A stretch of 64,000 nt of DNA from AP-15 sp963700195 (GTDB lineage Bacteria; Pseudomonadota; Alphaproteobacteria; ATCC43930; CGMCC-115725): contig CAVOWQ010000010.1 in NCBI GenBank assembly GCA_963700195.1, positions 248,001 to 312,000 of the forward strand, in the 5' to 3' direction. Made by a program: the position numbers and the translations under genes. Below, piece after piece: positions 16,563 through 25,972 of this stretch (position 1 is its first letter; each line of letters starts with the position of its first letter). Under the pieces are notes generated by a model that ran no database searches, was not told where the DNA came from, and saw only the letters and a program-made list of their open reading frames with translations.

Positions 16563-17426
16563 TCACCGCTGCTGCGGAGGACCCGGCTGCGGACCCATCC
16601 GCCGGCGATTGTGCTCGATCGCGAAGATGTGGCTGTAGAGGGTCGCGGTCCATAGCTTACCCTCCATGGTCATCTCGAGGTAACGCAGAGCGTCGCCGAG
16701 GTAGCGCTCGACCTTGCTCCAATAGAATTGTGGATAGCGGTCGACCATATCGGCGGGACTGGTATAGCCGAGCCTCTCGTTGACGCCGGTTTCGGCAAAT
16801 TCGTGGTAGAGCGCGTTCAACTTGCGCGGATAGAGCGGGTCGCCCAATTGGCCGATCAGATCGCCAGCCCTCACCAAGCCGGCTTCCGTATCGGTCGCGG
16901 CATGGTCTTCGTCGTCCGGAACCGGGAAGCGCGTCAACTCGATGGCCCCGGCGATGCGCTCCTCATCGATGAACGGAACGGGCGCGAAACGCTCGCGGAC
17001 CATGATCTTCCCCCGCTCCACGTGATAGGGCATGAGGAACGCGTCGGAGGCCCCGCGCGGGGGCGTCACCGTATTGCCGGCGGCGTCGATCACGAAATGC
17101 TCGGCCGTGTCGCCGGCGCAGATGCCGCGCACATACCCGATGTCGTGGTTCAGCGCAGCCAATAAGGTATGGCCCCAATCGATCGGCGTAATTCTCCGCT
17201 CGAGGCGACGGCCGCGCAAAATGTCCTGGACGCAAAGCGTGACGAGTGCCGTGTGTTGGACATCGTGATAGAGGGCGTCGCTGCTTGCGATGCGCTCAAT
17301 GACGAGTCGGGCGGCCTCATCAAGGCCGGAGGCGATGTGCGGCTCTTGGTCGCCATAGATCCTGCGGTAGGTCTCGGCGAGGTTCCGACCCAATGCATCA
17401 GCCAAAAGGCTCGTCGGATTCAGCAT
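16563..17426 (-). CDS. HD-domain metal-dependent phosphohydrolase
   Basis: 287-residue HD-superfamily protein. The metal-binding motifs are YHDVQHTALV (first His) and LLAALNHDIGYVRG (the HD pair); further conserved Asp residues sit in TDTEAGLVRAGDLIGQLGDP. Related proteins hydrolyse phosphate esters, including nucleotides. No GGDEF, PAS or transmembrane segments are present. The C-terminus ends in a Pro/Gly/Gln-rich tail. Nothing around it identifies a substrate. It is separated from the DUF3300 gene by about 230 bases with no gene. Confidence 0.82.
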   Translation of the reverse strand: MLNPTSLLADALGRNLAETYRRIYGDQEPHIASGLDEAARLVIERIASSDALYHDVQHTALVTLCVQDILRGRRLERRITPIDWGHTLLAALNHDIGYVRGICAGDTAEHFVIDAAGNTVTPPRGASDAFLMPYHVERGKIMVRERFAPVPFIDEERIAGAIELTRFPVPDDEDHAATDTEAGLVRAGDLIGQLGDPLYPRKLNALYHEFAETGVNERLGYTSPADMVDRYPQFYWSKVERYLGDALRYLEMTMEGKLWTATLYSHIFAIEHNRRRMGPQPGPPQQR

Positions 17427-17490
17427 GATAGCCTCCTTAGCAAGCCGACGGGATCGCTTCAGTCAACGGCCTCATCCCTGCTCTGCGCGC

Positions 17491-18820
17491 TTACCGGCGC
17501 ACGGCGAGGCGGAAGAGCGGAGGGTGGTCGGGCTGAGTGGTGACGATCGCGACTGGCACGACGGGTTCCTTTTCGGCGCGTTCGATATGGAAAGTCCGGA
17601 TCATGGCCGCGAGGACCAAAGTCGCTTCGGTCAGCGCGAACTGGGCGCCGATGCAGACACGCGGGCCCATGCCGAAGGGCAGATATGCGCAGCGTTCGGG
17701 CGGCGGCGCGCCCGGCAGAAACCGCGCCGGGTCGAACTTCTCCGGCTGGTCCCACAGGCGCCGATGCCGGTGCAAGACCCAGGGGGCGATCAACACGACC
17801 GCGCGCGCCGGGATCGCGATCCCGCCGGCGTTATCGGCACGGCGCGCCTGGCGCGCCAAGGTGAAGGCGGGCGGATAGAGCCGCAACGCCTCCTGCACGA
17901 CCGCGCGCGTGTAAACGAGTTTCGGCAACGCCTCGGCGGCCTGCTCCGGGCCGAGATCGAGCGGCGCGGCTTCCGCGGCGATGCGCGCCTCGACCTCGGG
18001 CGTCGCCGCGACGAGGTAGAGCGCCCAGAACAATGCAACCGCCGTTGTCTCGTGCCCGGCGGTGATCAAGGTCGCGAACTGATCGGCCAGCCGGTCCGGA
18101 TCCCGTTCCTCCGTCGACAGCAGGTCGAACAGATCGCCCGGTGCGCCGTCGAGTGCCTTCTCGCGGCGTTCGGCGATCAGCCGCCCGATCAGCGCCATCC
18201 AGCGGCGGCGAAAACGCCGCCGCGCAAATTCGCGCGGGCTGGGGATCGGCAAGGGCAGCAGAAAATCGAGGAGGCTCGGCCGGCCGAGATGCTCGGCATA
18301 GCCGGTGACGAGTTCGCGCAGTTCCGCTCCATGCCGATCCATGGCCAGCGAAAACATCGACCGCCCGGCGATCTCGAGGGCGAGGAATTGCATCTCGGCG
18401 AGGAGATCGACCGGGCGCCCGCGGCAATCCGCGAGCTCATCGATCAGAGCGCCGGTCGCCTGCGCTATGTGACGCGCCAGCATCGGGATCGTCCGCGGCG
18501 TGAATGCCGGCGCAACGGTCTGCCGCTGATGCCGCCAATCTTCGCCTTCGCTGAGTAAGAGACCCTTGCCGAGCAACGGGCGCAGCATGCGGATCGTGGC
18601 GGCAGTCCGGCGGTAGTTTCCCGGGTTGTCGACGAGGATGTGGTGGATGCTCTCGGGCCGACTGAGGATGACCTGCCGACGACCGAAGAAACTTGCGGAC
18701 CACGACTTCTTCCTCGAACGCCTCCGGCGGGAAGGCCAGTAGCGCATTCTCCCCCAGCGCCCGCGCGATGCCGCGAGCCGAGGCCTCCTCCTTCGAGGTA
18801 CGAGCCGTGGGCGGGAACAT
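17491..18820 (-). pseudogene. cytochrome P450, frameshifted near the N-terminus
   Basis: Heme monooxygenase of the bacterial P450 superfamily. Visible are the I-helix oxygen site LITAGHETTAVALFWAL, the K-helix ExxR in VVQEALRLYPPAF, the meander PEKFDPARFLPG, and the heme loop LPFGMGPRVCIGAQFALTEA with the Cys ligand. The N-terminal 43 codons (from ATG 18820: MFPPTARTSKEEASARGIAR...FEEEVVVRKF) are in another frame; one extra T at about 18690 (TTTCTTC for TTCTTC) explains it. Joined length is about 440 residues. It is divergent from an MFS transporter. No ferredoxin gene is next to it. Confidence 0.85.
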
Positions 18821-19001
18821 CGCTCGCCCTTCGCTGACCGCCCGCATCCGCACCTCGCCCAACCGCCCTGACAGACATCGGCATCGCCGCGTCTTATCCA
18901 AGCATATTCACGCTCCGGAGGCATCCGTGGCCGAAGGGCCCAAGGATGTTGCCTTTTTGGGCGACGCTGCCAGTCTGTCGACCGCTAACCGAGTGGTGTC
19001 A

Positions 19002-20282
19002 ATGCGTCTGCCAGCCAAGCTGCATTACGCCTGGGTCGTTGCGGCGGTGACGTTTGTCGTGCTGCTGCTGACCGCGGGCGTGCGTGCCGCGCCCGGCATT
19101 CTGATCGTGCCGCTCGAAAACGAGTTTCACTGGGCGCGTTCAACAATATCCTTTGCAGTCGGGGTCAACCTGTTGCTCTACGGGCTGATCGGCCCCTTCG
19201 CCGCGGCGCTGATCGACCGCTTCGGCGTAAGGCGCACGATGGCCGTGGCGCTCGCGGCGACCGCGGCCGGCGTTGCTCTGACGCCGGCGATGCGGCAATC
19301 TTGGCAGCTTATCCTGTTTTGGGGCGTCGTGGTCGGCGCGAGTTGCGGGGTCATCGGCAACTTCCTCGCCGCGTTCATTGCCTCGCGCTGGTTCCGGGTC
19401 CGCCAGGGGCTCGTCCTGGGCGTATTGACGGCAGCCAACGCCGCGGGTCAGCTGATTTTCCTCCCGACCATGGCGAGCCTGGTGACTAGCGCCGGTTGGC
19501 GCGTCATGTCGCTGCTGCTCGCGGCTTCGGTCGCGGCCTTTGTCCCGCTGATCGCGCTCTTGATGCGCGATCGCCCCGAAGATCTCGGCTTGGTGCCCTA
19601 TGGCGCGAGACGCGGCTTCCGGCCCGCGCCGGCGCTCGACGGCAATCCGTTAACCGTCGCCTTCCGCGCGCTTGGCGAGAGCGCCCGCTCGCGCGATTTC
19701 TGGCTGATCGCCGGCAGCTATTTTGTCTGCGGCGCCTCGACCAACGGTCTGATCGGCACGCATCTTATCCCGGCCTGCGTCGATCATGGTCTGGCCGAGG
19801 TCACCGGGGCCGGGCTTCTCGCGGCGACCGGTGTCTTCAGCTTTCTCGGCGGAACGTTGTCGGGCTGGCTCAGCGACCGGGTGGATAACCGGCTGCTGCT
19901 CGCCTGGTATTACGGACTGCGAGGCCTCTCCTTACTCTATCTGCCCTTCGCCTTCGACATGTCGTTTTACGGCCTGTCGCTGTTCTCGGTGTTCTACGGT
20001 CTCGACTGGATCGCCGGGGTCCCGCCGACCGTTCGGCTGTTGAGCCGGGTCGTCGGAACCGAGCGAACTGGGATCATGGTCGCGTGGATCACGGTGATCC
20101 ATCAGTTCGGCGGGGCATCGGCCGCCTATCTCGGCGGGGTGCTGCGGATTTCGTTCGGCACCTATCTCGAGGCGTTCCTGTTTGCCGGGCTGCTGTGCTT
20201 CGCGGCATCGGCGATGGCGCTGTCGATCGGGGCCGGCGGCCGGCGGGCCGAGCCCGCGCAGGACGCCGTACCGGCGGCGTGA
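19002..20282 (+). CDS. MFS transporter
   Basis: 426-residue major-facilitator transporter with about 12 hydrophobic segments. It begins MRLPAKLHYAWVVAAVTFVV and contains the loop 2-3 signature LIDRFGVRRTMAVALA and its second-half counterpart GWLSDRVDNRLLLAW. The FRVRQGLVLGVLTAANAAGQ segment resembles monocarboxylate/oxalate-formate type MFS members. An upstream extension of the frame to 18693 is antisense to the P450 gene and not coding; ATG 19002 fits the start of the homology. It is divergent from the P450, so the two may share a control region. Substrate unknown. Confidence 0.88.
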   Translation: MRLPAKLHYAWVVAAVTFVVLLLTAGVRAAPGILIVPLENEFHWARSTISFAVGVNLLLYGLIGPFAAALIDRFGVRRTMAVALAATAAGVALTPAMRQSWQLILFWGVVVGASCGVIGNFLAAFIASRWFRVRQGLVLGVLTAANAAGQLIFLPTMASLVTSAGWRVMSLLLAASVAAFVPLIALLMRDRPEDLGLVPYGARRGFRPAPALDGNPLTVAFRALGESARSRDFWLIAGSYFVCGASTNGLIGTHLIPACVDHGLAEVTGAGLLAATGVFSFLGGTLSGWLSDRVDNRLLLAWYYGLRGLSLLYLPFAFDMSFYGLSLFSVFYGLDWIAGVPPTVRLLSRVVGTERTGIMVAWITVIHQFGGASAAYLGGVLRISFGTYLEAFLFAGLLCFAASAMALSIGAGGRRAEPAQDAVPAA

Positions 20283-20288
20283 CGCGAC

Positions 20289-20993
20289 GTGCCTCTTTGG
20301 CTGCCGACGCTCTTGGTGATTGTCGTAACTGGGCTGGCGCTGACCGCGGCAGGATCTCCGCCCGAGGCTCCAAGCGCCCGGCGATTGTGGACGGCCGGCA
20401 TTCTCGTCTTCGGGTGCCTCGCCATTGCCGCCACGGTCTGGCTCGGGCGGCGGGAAGCAGAGGAAACCTTGGCGCTCGCGGGAACCAGCGCGGTGCCGCA
20501 AGTCCCGTCCGCCGTCCTGAATGTACCGAGCACCGCCGATATGACCGGGCGGATAAAAGCGCTGGAGGACCTCGTCAAAGAGCTCGAGGCGGGAAGACGG
20601 GCCCGCTCGATCCCGCAAACGGCCGCCGATGATCTGGCGTCATATCTAAAGCAGTTCGGCAGCCGTCGGGTGATTGTTTCCTGCATCCCGAACGACATCG
20701 AAGCCTATCAGTATGCCAACCGGCTGGTAAACATCCTGAGGGCCGCCGATTGGGCGGTGCAAGGTCCTCAAGTAACCAAAATATTTGGCGACGTCCGCGC
20801 GCCGGGGATAAATCTCTACGTCAACGGGGACAACAGTTCCGACACGGCCAAAATACTGTTGGACGGATTTGCCAAATTCAATATTCCCTACCAGAGCCGC
20901 GTCACGCCAAGCGGGGCGATCCCGGACACCGAAACCGTCGAACTCTTTATCGGGAGCCAGCGATCACAGCGGCTAAACGCCGGTGCCGATTGA
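20289..20993 (+). CDS. hypothetical membrane protein with coiled-coil region
   Basis: 234 residues, family not recognised. Two N-terminal membrane helices (PLWLPTLLVIVVTGLALTAA and LWTAGILVFGCLAIAATVWL) are followed by a predicted helical stretch (MTGRIKALEDLVKELEAGRR) and a soluble domain with an alpha/beta look (RRVIVSCIPNDIEAYQYANRLVNILRAADW, INLYVNGDNS, VELFIGSQR). The GTG start is six bases after the MFS stop, so it is probably co-transcribed. Confidence 0.65.
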   Translation: MPLWLPTLLVIVVTGLALTAAGSPPEAPSARRLWTAGILVFGCLAIAATVWLGRREAEETLALAGTSAVPQVPSAVLNVPSTADMTGRIKALEDLVKELEAGRRARSIPQTAADDLASYLKQFGSRRVIVSCIPNDIEAYQYANRLVNILRAADWAVQGPQVTKIFGDVRAPGINLYVNGDNSSDTAKILLDGFAKFNIPYQSRVTPSGAIPDTETVELFIGSQRSQRLNAGAD

Positions 20994-21252
20994 TCGAACC
21001 GATCGACCAGGGTCAAGCTCTGTCCCAGCGAACATGCCGGCAACATGCCGGAAAATCCAAAAGGAGTTCTCCGGGGAGGTTCCGCGGTCAAATAGCCGGC
21101 AAAAACTGGGACCGAATTCCTCAAAGGCACAGAGCGTTTTTGCTGCTCCGGACCACCGGTAACTCCGTCGTGGCAGGATGTCGGTTGGTGAATTAGCTAC
21201 CCTTCCGCGGGGGTCGATCATGCCGCGAGGCGGCTGGTAATGGAGCGGTTCA

Positions 21253-21507
21253 ATGGTCAACGCGGGCTCGCGGGAACCTATTTCCGACAAGGATTCTGCA
21301 ACCGAGGTGGCTGAGTTCATCCGGACCAAAGGAGTAACAAGGTGTCCGACCGCCTGCGTCCTGCCGACCCAGGCTTCGGTTGCCGACACCGATCGGGAGG
21401 CGCTCGGCGAATACGCGGCGCGCCGCGCCGAGCGTCGAAGAGCGAGAGTCGCTGCCCGCTCGCAACAGTTCTGGAACGTCGAGCTCGTGACTTCGGTGCA
21501 GCGATAG
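21253..21507 (+). CDS. small hypothetical protein
   Basis: 84 residues, no family named. TEVAEFIRTKGVTRCPTACVLPTQASV and the following Arg/Ala-rich helix (LGEYAARRAERRRARVAARS) look like a genuine small protein: the segment has a sensible hydrophobic pattern and a CPTAC motif that might bind metal. Overlapping frames on the other strand are longer only through GC bias. Support is moderate. Confidence 0.4.
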   Translation: MVNAGSREPISDKDSATEVAEFIRTKGVTRCPTACVLPTQASVADTDREALGEYAARRAERRRARVAARSQQFWNVELVTSVQR

Positions 21508-21578
21508 CGACAGGGGGTTGGCCCGCGGCCGGAGAGCAAATCTGCCATTTCCGCGGCGAGCGTGCTATGCTGCCGGCC

Positions 21579-21773
21579 ATGAACCAGCCGTCAGACCTGC
21601 CGCCCCAACCGGCGGAATACTACCGGCGCAAGGCCGCCCGTGCCCGCCAGGTTGCCGAGGGGGTCACGACGCGGGCAATCAAGCTGCGGTTGCTCGAATT
21701 GGCTCTTGAATACGACAAGCTCGCCGACGGTACCGAGAGCGCGACGCGACCGCCGGATTTATCCGACATTTGA
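21579..21773 (+). CDS. small hypothetical protein
   Basis: 64 residues: PAEYYRRKAARARQVAEGVTTRAIKLRLLELALEYDKLAD. This is the common small alphaproteobacterial helix-hairpin type in which an EYxRKAAxARxxAE helix is followed by LLELAxxYDxLA. Function unknown. The start may be ATG 21567 or 21579. It is a single gene, convergent with the DUF1499 gene. Confidence 0.55.
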   Translation: MNQPSDLPPQPAEYYRRKAARARQVAEGVTTRAIKLRLLELALEYDKLADGTESATRPPDLSDI

Positions 21774-21797
21774 TTACCCACTGCCCTCGAAGCCGCG

Positions 21798-22340
21798 TCA
21801 TTCACCGCGCCCTGGGTGCCGTGTCGCTGGCTGTGCGACCTTCTCCAACAAGGCCAGCCATTTCCCGACCCGCTTGCGGTTCTTTCCGAAATCATAGCGG
21901 CCATACCGAGACCGGCTGTAGATCGCAATGCTTGAATGATCTGATCCGAATTGAACGAACTCGACGGTAATGATGTCGGGAAAGCGGAATGTCGGCGAAT
22001 GTTGGATGTAGACGAACCGTCGCTCGTCGGGATCAGCCGAGATCGTCTCGATTCGCTTTTCGCCCGATATCACTTCTGTCCAATATTCCGGCAATCGCTC
22101 CCACGGCAGAGGGAAGATTGGGCTGGCGAGCGCTTCGGCCGCTGGGCAATATCCTGGCGGACAGAATAGAGAACTGGGCTTAGGGAGCGGCGAGTGCAGC
22201 TCGGCGAGGCTGACTGCCTCGTTCGGAGCCAGGCGATTTTCGGCTTCGCGGCCCATATAGATCCGCACCGCGAGCCCGAACGCCGCCAGTGCCAGCACAG
22301 TCGCGACCAGTGGAGTCAAGATCCGGCGGACTACGCGCAC
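21798..22340 (-). CDS. DUF1499 family protein
   Basis: 180-residue protein with one N-terminal membrane helix (RRILTPLVATVLALAAFGLAV) and a DUF1499 domain outside: PEYWTEVISGEKRIETISAD, FRFPDIITVEFVQFGSDHSSIAIYSRSRYGRYDFGKNRKRVGKWL. Function unknown. The GTG at 22340 is preferred because GGAGG sits four bases upstream; longer in-frame starts up to 22442 would overlap the divergent glycosylase gene. Confidence 0.78.
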   Translation of the reverse strand: MRVVRRILTPLVATVLALAAFGLAVRIYMGREAENRLAPNEAVSLAELHSPLPKPSSLFCPPGYCPAAEALASPIFPLPWERLPEYWTEVISGEKRIETISADPDERRFVYIQHSPTFRFPDIITVEFVQFGSDHSSIAIYSRSRYGRYDFGKNRKRVGKWLALLEKVAQPATRHPGRGE

Positions 22341-22430
22341 CTTTCCTCCGCAGCCGCTAGAGGCCCGATCCTCACTATGCCATAACAAGCCTCTCGGCAA
22401 AGGAGCGGATCGGCGAAGGGGCGGATCGGA

Positions 22431-23141
22431 ATGCATCAGCAATCAACCCGGCGCGCTGCAGAGGCTCCGCGGCTTGGATCCGAGCCGAATACGATTTATG
22501 CGCCGCGTAGCCTTGCCGAGGGCATTTCGGCCCTCGCTGCCGAACCAATCTTTGCCGCCATATTGGGCACTGCCGGCCCACCGCGGTTCCGCCGCCGCCG
22601 CAACGGATTTGGCACTCTGCTGCACATCATCCTCGAGCAGCAGGTCTCCATCGACGCCGCGGCAAAGATGTACCACAGACTGGTTGGGCTATGCCGTCCA
22701 TTAGCGCCCACAGCCTTCCTTGCGCTCGACAACTCAACGTTGCGGTCGTGCGGGTTCAGCCGGCAGAAGATGGGGTATGCGCGCGATCTCGCCGCGGCGG
22801 TGGAACGAGGCAGCTTCGATTTTGCCCGGCTCGCAGCGGCCGAGGATGAAATCGCGCTGGCGGACTTGCTGGCTATCAGAGGCATCGGCCGGTGGAGCGC
22901 CGAAATATATCTGCTCTTTGCGTTGGGTCGCCCGGATATCTGGCCCGCTGCCGATCTCGGTCTGCAGCTCGCGATGGCCGAACAGCTGGGTCTCGGGTCG
23001 CGGCCTGCCGAGGCCGAGGTGCGGCTCCGCGGCGAGGCGTGGCGACCTTGGCGGTCGGTTGCGGCCTGCCTTTTCTGGCAGTCCTATCTGCATGCACGCG
23101 GACGCGTCGCGCCGCGCCTGCCGCCGGAGGTCTATGCCTGA
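22431..23141 (+). CDS. AlkA-like DNA-3-methyladenine glycosylase
   Basis: 236-residue HhH-GPD superfamily DNA glycosylase that would excise alkylated bases. The hairpin is LADLLAIRGIGRWSAEIYLL, and the catalytic Asp175 follows in WPAADLGLQLA. FGTLLHIILEQQVSIDAAAKMY is the family's helix near the lesion pocket. There is no Fe-S cluster Cys motif, as expected for AlkA types. The AlkA N-terminal TBP-like domain is missing, which is usual for short bacterial forms. It overlaps the last 10 bases of the small membrane-protein gene on the other strand. Confidence 0.85.
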   Translation: MHQQSTRRAAEAPRLGSEPNTIYAPRSLAEGISALAAEPIFAAILGTAGPPRFRRRRNGFGTLLHIILEQQVSIDAAAKMYHRLVGLCRPLAPTAFLALDNSTLRSCGFSRQKMGYARDLAAAVERGSFDFARLAAAEDEIALADLLAIRGIGRWSAEIYLLFALGRPDIWPAADLGLQLAMAEQLGLGSRPAEAEVRLRGEAWRPWRSVAACLFWQSYLHARGRVAPRLPPEVYA

Positions 23142-23362
23142 TCGCCGAGCAGATTGCCCGCCTGGGGGCGTGTCCGGTGCTTGCGCAACAGCAACCGGCC
23201 CAAGATCACCGCCGCGGCGGTGATGAGGACCGCAGGCACGCCGCCTTGCGTCAGAACGCCAATCAACACCTCGATCACGACCGCGAGCAGGAACGCGAAG
23301 ACAGGGCTCAACAAAATTCCCCCTGCGATCGTCCACCAGGCCCAGTTCGGAAACCTGTCCAT
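23132..23362 (-). CDS. small hypothetical membrane protein
   Basis: 76 residues starting MDRFPNWAWW, with two hydrophobic segments (WWTIAGGILLSPVFAFLLAVVIEVLIGVL and VPAVLITAAAVILGRLLL) and a basic C-terminus (RKHRTRP). Family not recognised. It is tail-to-tail with the glycosylase gene, overlapping by 10 bases. Confidence 0.55.
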   Translation of the reverse strand: MDRFPNWAWWTIAGGILLSPVFAFLLAVVIEVLIGVLTQGGVPAVLITAAAVILGRLLLRKHRTRPQAGNLLGDQA

Positions 23363-23495
23363 TTCTGCTGACGCCCCCAATTACTCCTAGGGCTGCTTGT
23401 GTCGCAGAAAATGGTTGGTGAGTTGTTAGCAACGAGGGCAGCGGCTGCCAACCGGCTCGGCGCCAATTGACCAGGCGAGAAACGAGAGGGACATC

Positions 23496-24833
23496 ATGAC
23501 GGAACGCTTCCCCGACGGGTTTCTCTGGGGCGCCTCGACCTCGGCTTATCAGATCGAGGGCGCGGTCCGGGAGGATGGGCGCGAGCCATCGATCTGGGAC
23601 ACTTTCAGCCAACAGCCTGGCAACATCCTTGGCGAGGATACGGGCGATACCGCCTGCGATCATTACCACCGATGGCCCGCGGACATCGCGCTGATGCGCG
23701 ATCTCGGCATCGGCGCCTACCGCCTGTCGACCGCCTGGCCACGCATCTTGCCGGAGGGCCGCGGCAGACCGAACCCCCGCGGCCTCGAATTCTACGACCG
23801 GCTGATCGATGCCGTGATGGCGGAAAACATCGAGCCCTGGGTCTGTCTCTACCACTGGGATTTGCCGCAGGCGCTCGAATACCGCGGGGGCTGGCAAAAC
23901 CGGGACACCGCTTCCTGGTTCGCCGAATACGCCGCCGTCACGGTGCGGCGGCTCGGCGACCGGGTCAAGCATTGGGCGACCTTCAACGAACCGAACGCCG
24001 CGAGCGTCTTGGGCTATTGCGAAGGCAAGCACGCCCCGGGCGTCCGTGGCCGGGAGAGCTCGCTCAAAGCCATTCACGTCATGAACCTTGCCCATGGGCT
24101 GGGCACAGAGGCGATGCGCTCGGAACGGGCCGACCTGCTGATCGGCAACATCTACAACTTCCACCCCCGTGAGCCGGCCAGCGAGCGTGAGGAAGACGAG
24201 ATCGCGGCGGTCATGCTCGACGCGCTGTGGAACCGCTCCTTCCCCGACCCGCAGATTCACGGCGTCTATCCCGAAGCGCTCGCTGGCGAAATGGAGTCGC
24301 TGGTGCAGCCCGGCGATCTCGATATCATCAAGCAAAAGCTCGATTACTTCGCGTTCAATCATTACACGAGATCGCGGGTCCATCGTGACCCGGACCACCC
24401 GTTCGAAGTCGGCACGGCACCCCCCGAACCAGGAACCCCGGTCACCGAAATGGGCTGGGAGATCGCGCCCGATGCATTCCGCCAAGTGATGATCGAAGCG
24501 AAGGAACGCTACGCCGGCGATCTGCCGATTTATATCCTCGGAAACGGGGCTGCCTTTCCTGACCGGATCGATGCGGACGGCCGGATCCGCGACGAGCAGC
24601 GGATCGCCTATCTGCGGGGCTATCTCGGGGCGGTGCTCGAGGCGATCGAGGCGGGCGTGCCGGTCCACGGTTATTTCGTATGGTCGCTGCTCGACAATTT
24701 CGAGTGGGCGTGCGGCTACAGCAGAAGGTTCGGCCTCGTGCACGTCGATTTCGCCACGCTCGAACGGCGGCTCAAAAACTCGTTCCATTTTTATGCCGAG
24801 CTCGCCCACGGCGCCCCGCTCGAGCGGGAGTAA
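23496..24833 (+). CDS. GH1 beta-glucosidase family protein lacking the nucleophile Glu
   Basis: 445-residue glycoside hydrolase family 1 barrel. Present are FPDGFLWGASTSAYQIEGA, YRLSTAWPRILPEG, CLYHWDLPQALE, the acid/base HWATFNEPN (Glu165), FNHYTRSRVHRD and the aglycone-site WSLLDNFEWACGYSRRFGLVHVD. The expected nucleophile motif I-T-E-N-G reads ILGNGAAFPD at residues 347-355, so Glu is replaced by Gly349. Hydrolysis by the retaining mechanism should be lost. Everything else is well kept and full length. It is followed one base later by a DUF2721 gene. See findings. Confidence 0.88.
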   Translation: MTERFPDGFLWGASTSAYQIEGAVREDGREPSIWDTFSQQPGNILGEDTGDTACDHYHRWPADIALMRDLGIGAYRLSTAWPRILPEGRGRPNPRGLEFYDRLIDAVMAENIEPWVCLYHWDLPQALEYRGGWQNRDTASWFAEYAAVTVRRLGDRVKHWATFNEPNAASVLGYCEGKHAPGVRGRESSLKAIHVMNLAHGLGTEAMRSERADLLIGNIYNFHPREPASEREEDEIAAVMLDALWNRSFPDPQIHGVYPEALAGEMESLVQPGDLDIIKQKLDYFAFNHYTRSRVHRDPDHPFEVGTAPPEPGTPVTEMGWEIAPDAFRQVMIEAKERYAGDLPIYILGNGAAFPDRIDADGRIRDEQRIAYLRGYLGAVLEAIEAGVPVHGYFVWSLLDNFEWACGYSRRFGLVHVDFATLERRLKNSFHFYAELAHGAPLERE

Positions 24834-24834
24834 A

Positions 24835-25311
24835 ATGCAGGGCTTGCTCAACCCCAACTCGTCGCTCGACCTGGTTGCCCATGTCATCCAGGTGGCGTTG
24901 ACGCCGATTTTCCTGCTCTCGGGCATAGCGACCCTGCTGAACGTCTTCGCGACGCGGCTGGGGCGGGTCGCCGATCTTGTGTTTCAGATCACCAAGGCGA
25001 TGGAACAGGCCGATCCCGACGACAGCGCGGATCTCGCTCGACAACTCTTGGTTCTGCGCCGCCGCTCGATTGCGCTCGACGCCGCGATAGTGCTAGGCGC
25101 AATCGCGGCAGCTGCCACTTGTGCCTCGGTCTTCACGCTGTTCGTCGGGGCGTTGCGCAATTCAACGGTCGCCTCGGTGTTGTTCACCACGTTCGGGCTC
25201 GCGATTGTTTGCACGATCAGCGCGATCGCGGCATTCACCACGGAGATGATGATGGCCGGCAGCGGGGTGCGCGCGGAGGTGGCCCGCCAGCGGCCCTCCG
25301 AGCAGGTCTGA
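24835..25311 (+). CDS. DUF2721 domain membrane protein
   Basis: 158-residue membrane protein, function unknown. HVIQVALTPIFLLSGIATLLNVFATRLGRVADLV is the DUF2721 signature, with further hydrophobic segments (ALDAAIVLGAIAAAATCASVFTLF and VLFTTFGLAIVCTISAIAAF). The ATG at 24835 begins one base after the glycosidase stop, which implies translational coupling. Confidence 0.82.
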   Translation: MQGLLNPNSSLDLVAHVIQVALTPIFLLSGIATLLNVFATRLGRVADLVFQITKAMEQADPDDSADLARQLLVLRRRSIALDAAIVLGAIAAAATCASVFTLFVGALRNSTVASVLFTTFGLAIVCTISAIAAFTTEMMMAGSGVRAEVARQRPSEQV

Positions 25312-25316
25312 GGTCC

Positions 25317-25655
25317 TCACCCGAGGAACTCGGCGCAGCGCCTCTCGACATCTTCCTGAGACGCAAAGAAATCCTCGCCCAAGTCGAGGACGTCCGACGG
25401 CCGCTCCGTCTCGAAACGGACGCCATGTTGCCGCGCGATATCGGCAAGGCGGTGCGCGAGATCCGAACGGCCGGTGAAGATAACACCTTCCACTTCCGCT
25501 CGGATCGCCGCCAGCGCAGCGCCGGCATTGTCACCGCAGTCGAGGAGGCTGGAGCACCGGGCGTCGGGGACGGCTTCGCCTGCCGTGGCCACCAGCGCCT
25601 TGAACCAGCCTGGACCCAAGTAACCGCCGGCATTCGGCGCGCTGACGAGCACCAC
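25317..25655 (-). CDS. conserved hypothetical protein
   Basis: At least 112 residues; domain not recognised. It reads as a small alpha/beta protein: VVLVSAPNAGGYLGPGWFKALV, CSSLLDCGDNAGAALAAIRAEVEGVIFTGRSDLAHRLADIARQ. The GTG at 25655 is the first usual start codon, but the open frame upstream also looks like protein (IATIIVHTLAQAIAALRAAERAVRP) back to about 25740, so the true start may use a rare codon or be hidden by a base error. It follows the coiled-coil gene on the same strand. Confidence 0.55.
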   Translation of the reverse strand: MVLVSAPNAGGYLGPGWFKALVATAGEAVPDARCSSLLDCGDNAGAALAAIRAEVEGVIFTGRSDLAHRLADIARQHGVRFETERPSDVLDLGEDFFASQEDVERRCAEFLG

Positions 25656-25734
25656 CGGACGGACAGCCCGCTCCGCAGCCCTCAGCGCTGCGATTGCTTG
25701 GGCAAGGGTGTGAACGATGATGGTGGCGATAGGG

Positions 25735-25965
25735 TCAAGGTTCCTCCAATTGGGTCACCCGTTCGTCAAACGCCCGCAAGCGGTCAACGATACGGGCGTT
25801 CTGAGCGACCATCGCCGTCATCTGTTCGAGCACTCTGATTAACGTCTCCTCGTGGCGCAGCACGATCGTAGTCAAAACTTTGATGTCGTCGCGCATGGAC
25901 GCGATCTCATCGAGGATCCGCCGCTGCTGGGCCGCGAGAAATTCAAGGGTGATGGTCTCAGGCAT
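25735..25965 (-). CDS. small coiled-coil hypothetical protein
   Basis: 76 residues starting MPETITLEFL, then almost entirely helical with heptads (QQRRILDEIASMRDDIKVLTTIVLRHEETLIRVLEQMTAMV, VDRLRAFDERVTQLEE). Similar short proteins are common in alphaproteobacteria without known function. The start is 7 bases after the gap stop, so it is likely expressed from the gap transcript. Confidence 0.6.
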   Translation of the reverse strand: MPETITLEFLAAQQRRILDEIASMRDDIKVLTTIVLRHEETLIRVLEQMTAMVAQNARIVDRLRAFDERVTQLEEP

Positions 25966-25972
25966 CCCGCGC

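Noticed and set aside
22734..24926. 730-codon open frame on the minus strand
   Set aside because: It runs antisense through the glycosylase, a small membrane protein and the GH1 gene; composition is the GC-driven Arg/Asp/Gly pattern and it has no recognisable domain.
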